A stretch of DNA of 28,001 nucleotides from JAJDAN01 sp046583095. GTDB lineage: Bacteria > Myxococcota_A > UBA9160 > UBA4427. The notes below the pieces were generated by a model, which did not search any database, was not told the origin of the DNA, and saw only the letters and a program-made list of their open reading frames with translations. Every line of letters starts with the position of its first letter. Within the stretch, counting starts at the first letter, position 1. The stretch covers positions 1 to 28,001 of the forward strand of contig JAYGDB010000196.1 of assembly GCA_046583095.1 (NCBI GenBank). The letters run 5' to 3'. This document shows positions 26,190 to 28,001 of the stretch, in pieces. Position numbers and translations under genes: made by a program.

Positions 26190-27523
26190 TCGCGGCCCGC
26201 CAGGAACTTCAGCAGGTGCGGCGTGGAGAGTTCGACGAGGTCGACTTCGGGGGCGAGTTGCTCACCGAGGGCGAAGAGGTAGGTGAGGGTGCGCGCGTAC
26301 AGGAGCAGGTCGTTGGGGAGCTGAAGGCCGGGCGTGTCACGCAGCAACTCGACGGCCTCGTCCTTCAGGCCGAGAATGGCCTGGCCGGGGACAGAGAGTG
26401 CGCCTCCGCTCGCACGGATGCGTTCGAACATGGACGCGACCGCAGGCCGGACGTCCTCGTGCGCCCCGGGTGCGATCATCCCCATGGAGTCCATGCGCTC
26501 GAGGAAGGCGTCCAGGTCCGATTGCAGCAGTGCGTAGATGCCTTGGCGCAGGTCGCGGCGTAGCTCGGGAGACAGCCGCTTGCTGAGGCCGAAGTCGACG
26601 AAGAGCACCCTCGGCATCGTCGCGGCCTCGGGCTCGTCGATGACGAAGAGGTTGCCCGGGTGCGGGTCGGCGTGGAAGAGGCCGTCTCCGAAGATCTGCT
26701 TCGCGTAAGCGCGACCAACGATTTCGAGGACGCTGGCGGGAGAGATACCGCGGGCTTCGAGGCCGGCGCGGTCGCTGATCGCGAGCGTGTCGCATGCGGT
26801 CATCGTGAGCACGCGCGATGTCGAGTGGGAGGCGAAGATCCGGGGGACAGCGATCTGCGGGTCGTCGGCGAGGTTGCGCGCGATTTCTTCCGCGATGCGT
26901 GCCTCCCGCTCGAAATCCAGTTCTTCCAGCAGGCCGTCGCGAAACTCATCGAAGAGCGCGTCGCGATCCGGAATTTCGCGGCCCACCCACCAGCATCCGA
27001 AGCGCACACACAGGCGCAGCACTGCGAGGTCGGCGCGAACCGATGCGCGCAGCCACGGATACTGGACCTTCACGGCGACGATCTCGCCCGTGGGCAGGCG
27101 CGCGCGGTGCACTTGGGCGACCGATGCGGCGCCAAGGGGCTCGCGCTCGAAGTCCTCGAACAGCGAATCGAGGGATGCGCCCAGTTCCGTCTCGATCCAC
27201 TCGCGGATTGTCTCGAAGGGCAGCGAAGGCACCTGGCTCTGAAGTTTGCGGAGTGGTTCGGCAGCAGCCTGCGGAACCAGGTCGTGGCGGACGCTGGCAA
27301 ACTGGCCCGCTTTGACGAAGGCCCCTTTCAGAGCACCCAGCATCGCGATGAGTGCGCGGGCCGTCGCCGCCCTGCGGGCGGCGTGTCTTCGGGCCCGGCC
27401 CTGGGGTCCCACGAGCAGGTCCCCGAGTCGCCCCAGCCCGTGTCTCAGGACGAACCCGGACACGAATGCCCCGAGCCGGAGAGCCGCCTCCAAGCCGCTC
27501 GTGCGAAATCCGAAGCCCGACAT
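26186..27523 (-). CDS. ABC1/AarF/UbiB-family kinase-like protein
   Basis: A 445-residue atypical kinase-like protein. I chose the ATG at 27523; a TTG six codons upstream (27541) is possible. Family motifs are visible: the KxGQ region (GAFVKAGQFASVRHD), the Ala-rich loop that replaces the P-loop (PLGAASVAQVHRA), the nucleotide-binding Lys (VAVKVQYP), catalytic HADPHPGN and metal-binding VDFGLS. It has no clear C-terminal membrane helix. Members support ubiquinone synthesis (UbiB) or lipid handling; no quinone genes are nearby, so the role is open. It runs against argG, with a 4-base overlap of the stops. Confidence 0.9.
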
Positions 27524-27683
27524 GGGTTCTTCGCGTCTCAAAGCCGGCGACAGGGTCTGCGACCCCGAGGGGGCAGGGGGTCCGGGAGATCCTGCGTGGG
27601 CTGATTTTGGGAACAGGCGGTCATGACTGCAGGCCTAGAAGGCGAACCTTGCCCGGGTGGTCGAGCGGGTTGCGATCTTTGCC

Positions 27684-27713
27684 TTTACAATTCTGCCCGT
27701 CTTAGACTAGAAA
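27684..27713 (+). promoter_or_regulatory. Candidate sigma-70-type promoter for the DUF1329-like gene
   Basis: The 296-base divergent region 27524-27819 contains a locally AT-richer patch around 27670-27725. TTTACA (27684-27689), 18 bases and TAGAAA (27708-27713) give a fair match to -35/-10, about 107 bases before the start codon. Other hexamers in the patch (TACAAT, TATACG) lack a good partner at the right spacing. The rest of the gap shows no gene or clear repeat. Confidence 0.3.
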
Positions 27714-27819
27714 CACCACTATACGGCGCGTTCTGCACACGAGCTTCGGGTTCGGTTTTCCACCGACTGGGGCTTGGCGTGTTCGCAGGCGCGTTCAACC
27801 GGAAGCGAGGAGTGTGAAC

Positions 27820-28001
27820 ATGATCCGATCCCGAATGATCGCGGGGCTCAGCGCGCTGGCGCTCCTGTTCTCGGTCGCACCGGCCTTCGGCCAAGAGGAT
27901 GCCGACGGCGCGGCCCCGACCTTCCAGGAAGGCGACGTCATCACCTTCGAGAAGATCGACGCCCTGCGTCGCTACATCCCCGACGAGTTCTGGAACAACC
28001 G
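27820..28001 (+). CDS. Exported DUF1329-like protein, N-terminal part
   Basis: An ATG at 27820, preceded by GAGGAG with 7-base spacing, opens a frame that runs off the right edge after about 60 codons. A signal peptide is clear (basic start, hydrophobic ALALLFSVAPAFG, probable cleavage after APAFG or AFGQ). The mature start contains EGDVITFEKIDALRRYIPDE and then FWNN, which resembles the opening of DUF1329 proteins, outer-membrane or periplasmic proteins with a LolA/LolB-like fold. The match rests on memory of a short stretch, so the family call is moderate. Being exported is better supported than the family. Confidence 0.6.
   Translation, partial: MIRSRMIAGLSALALLFSVAPAFGQEDADGAAPTFQEGDVITFEKIDALRRYIPDEFWNN

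Noticed and set aside
27623..27817. Open frame of 64 codons in the divergent intergenic region.
   Set aside because: No ribosome site, Cys/Arg/Gly-rich composition typical of random GC-rich frames, and it covers the candidate promoter.

Overview
The window is GC-rich (about two-thirds G+C by eye, not computed) and densely coded. It carries 22 recognisable protein genes: 19 complete genes on the + strand, one complete gene on the - strand, a frameshifted gene cut by the left edge and a gene cut by the right edge. I saw no tRNA, rRNA, insertion sequence, prophage or CRISPR array, and no gene-free stretch longer than 300 bases. The gene strings (dprA-trmFO-xerC-hslVU; receiver/GAF protein-argB-argF; J protein-Hsp70), the GTG starts with 4-base overlaps and the DUF1329-like gene suggest a chromosome from the former Deltaproteobacteria (Myxococcota, Desulfobacterota or a related uncultured lineage). 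I cannot fix the lineage further from the sequence alone.

Region 1 (1-8176) is an exopolysaccharide operon of the XrtA/PEP-CTERM-associated type. It holds a polysaccharide chain-length determinant (frameshifted here), an XrtA-associated AAA ATPase, a CpsD-like tyrosine kinase, a WecA/MraY-family initiating sugar-1-phosphate transferase, two NAD-dependent sugar epimerases, UDP-glucose 6-dehydrogenase and a mannose-1-phosphate guanylyltransferase. Together these would supply UDP-glucuronate/galacturonate, a 4-epimerised UDP-sugar and GDP-mannose, start the lipid-linked repeat unit and control chain length. A Crp/Fnr-type regulator (8215-8880) and a large TPR lipoprotein resembling PrsT (9072-11543) follow and probably belong to the same functional unit. 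No exosortase is in the window.

Region 2 (11674-18435) is a housekeeping string: a LysM envelope protein, dprA, trmFO, xerC, hslV and hslU. The last four overlap by 4 bases each. topA, often found between dprA and trmFO, is absent.

Region 3 (18463-26189) mixes arginine biosynthesis with signalling and chaperone genes: a receiver-GAF-GAF protein with no output domain, argB, argF, a J-domain/TPR protein overlapping an Hsp70 that lacks the helical lid, then argG. The J protein/lidless Hsp70 pair inserted in the arg genes is the most unusual feature here.

Region 4 (26186-28001) has an ABC1/UbiB-family kinase-like gene on the - strand, whose stop codon shares a CTAG palindrome with the argG stop. 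A divergent intergenic region with a candidate promoter follows, then the start of an exported DUF1329-like protein that runs off the right edge.
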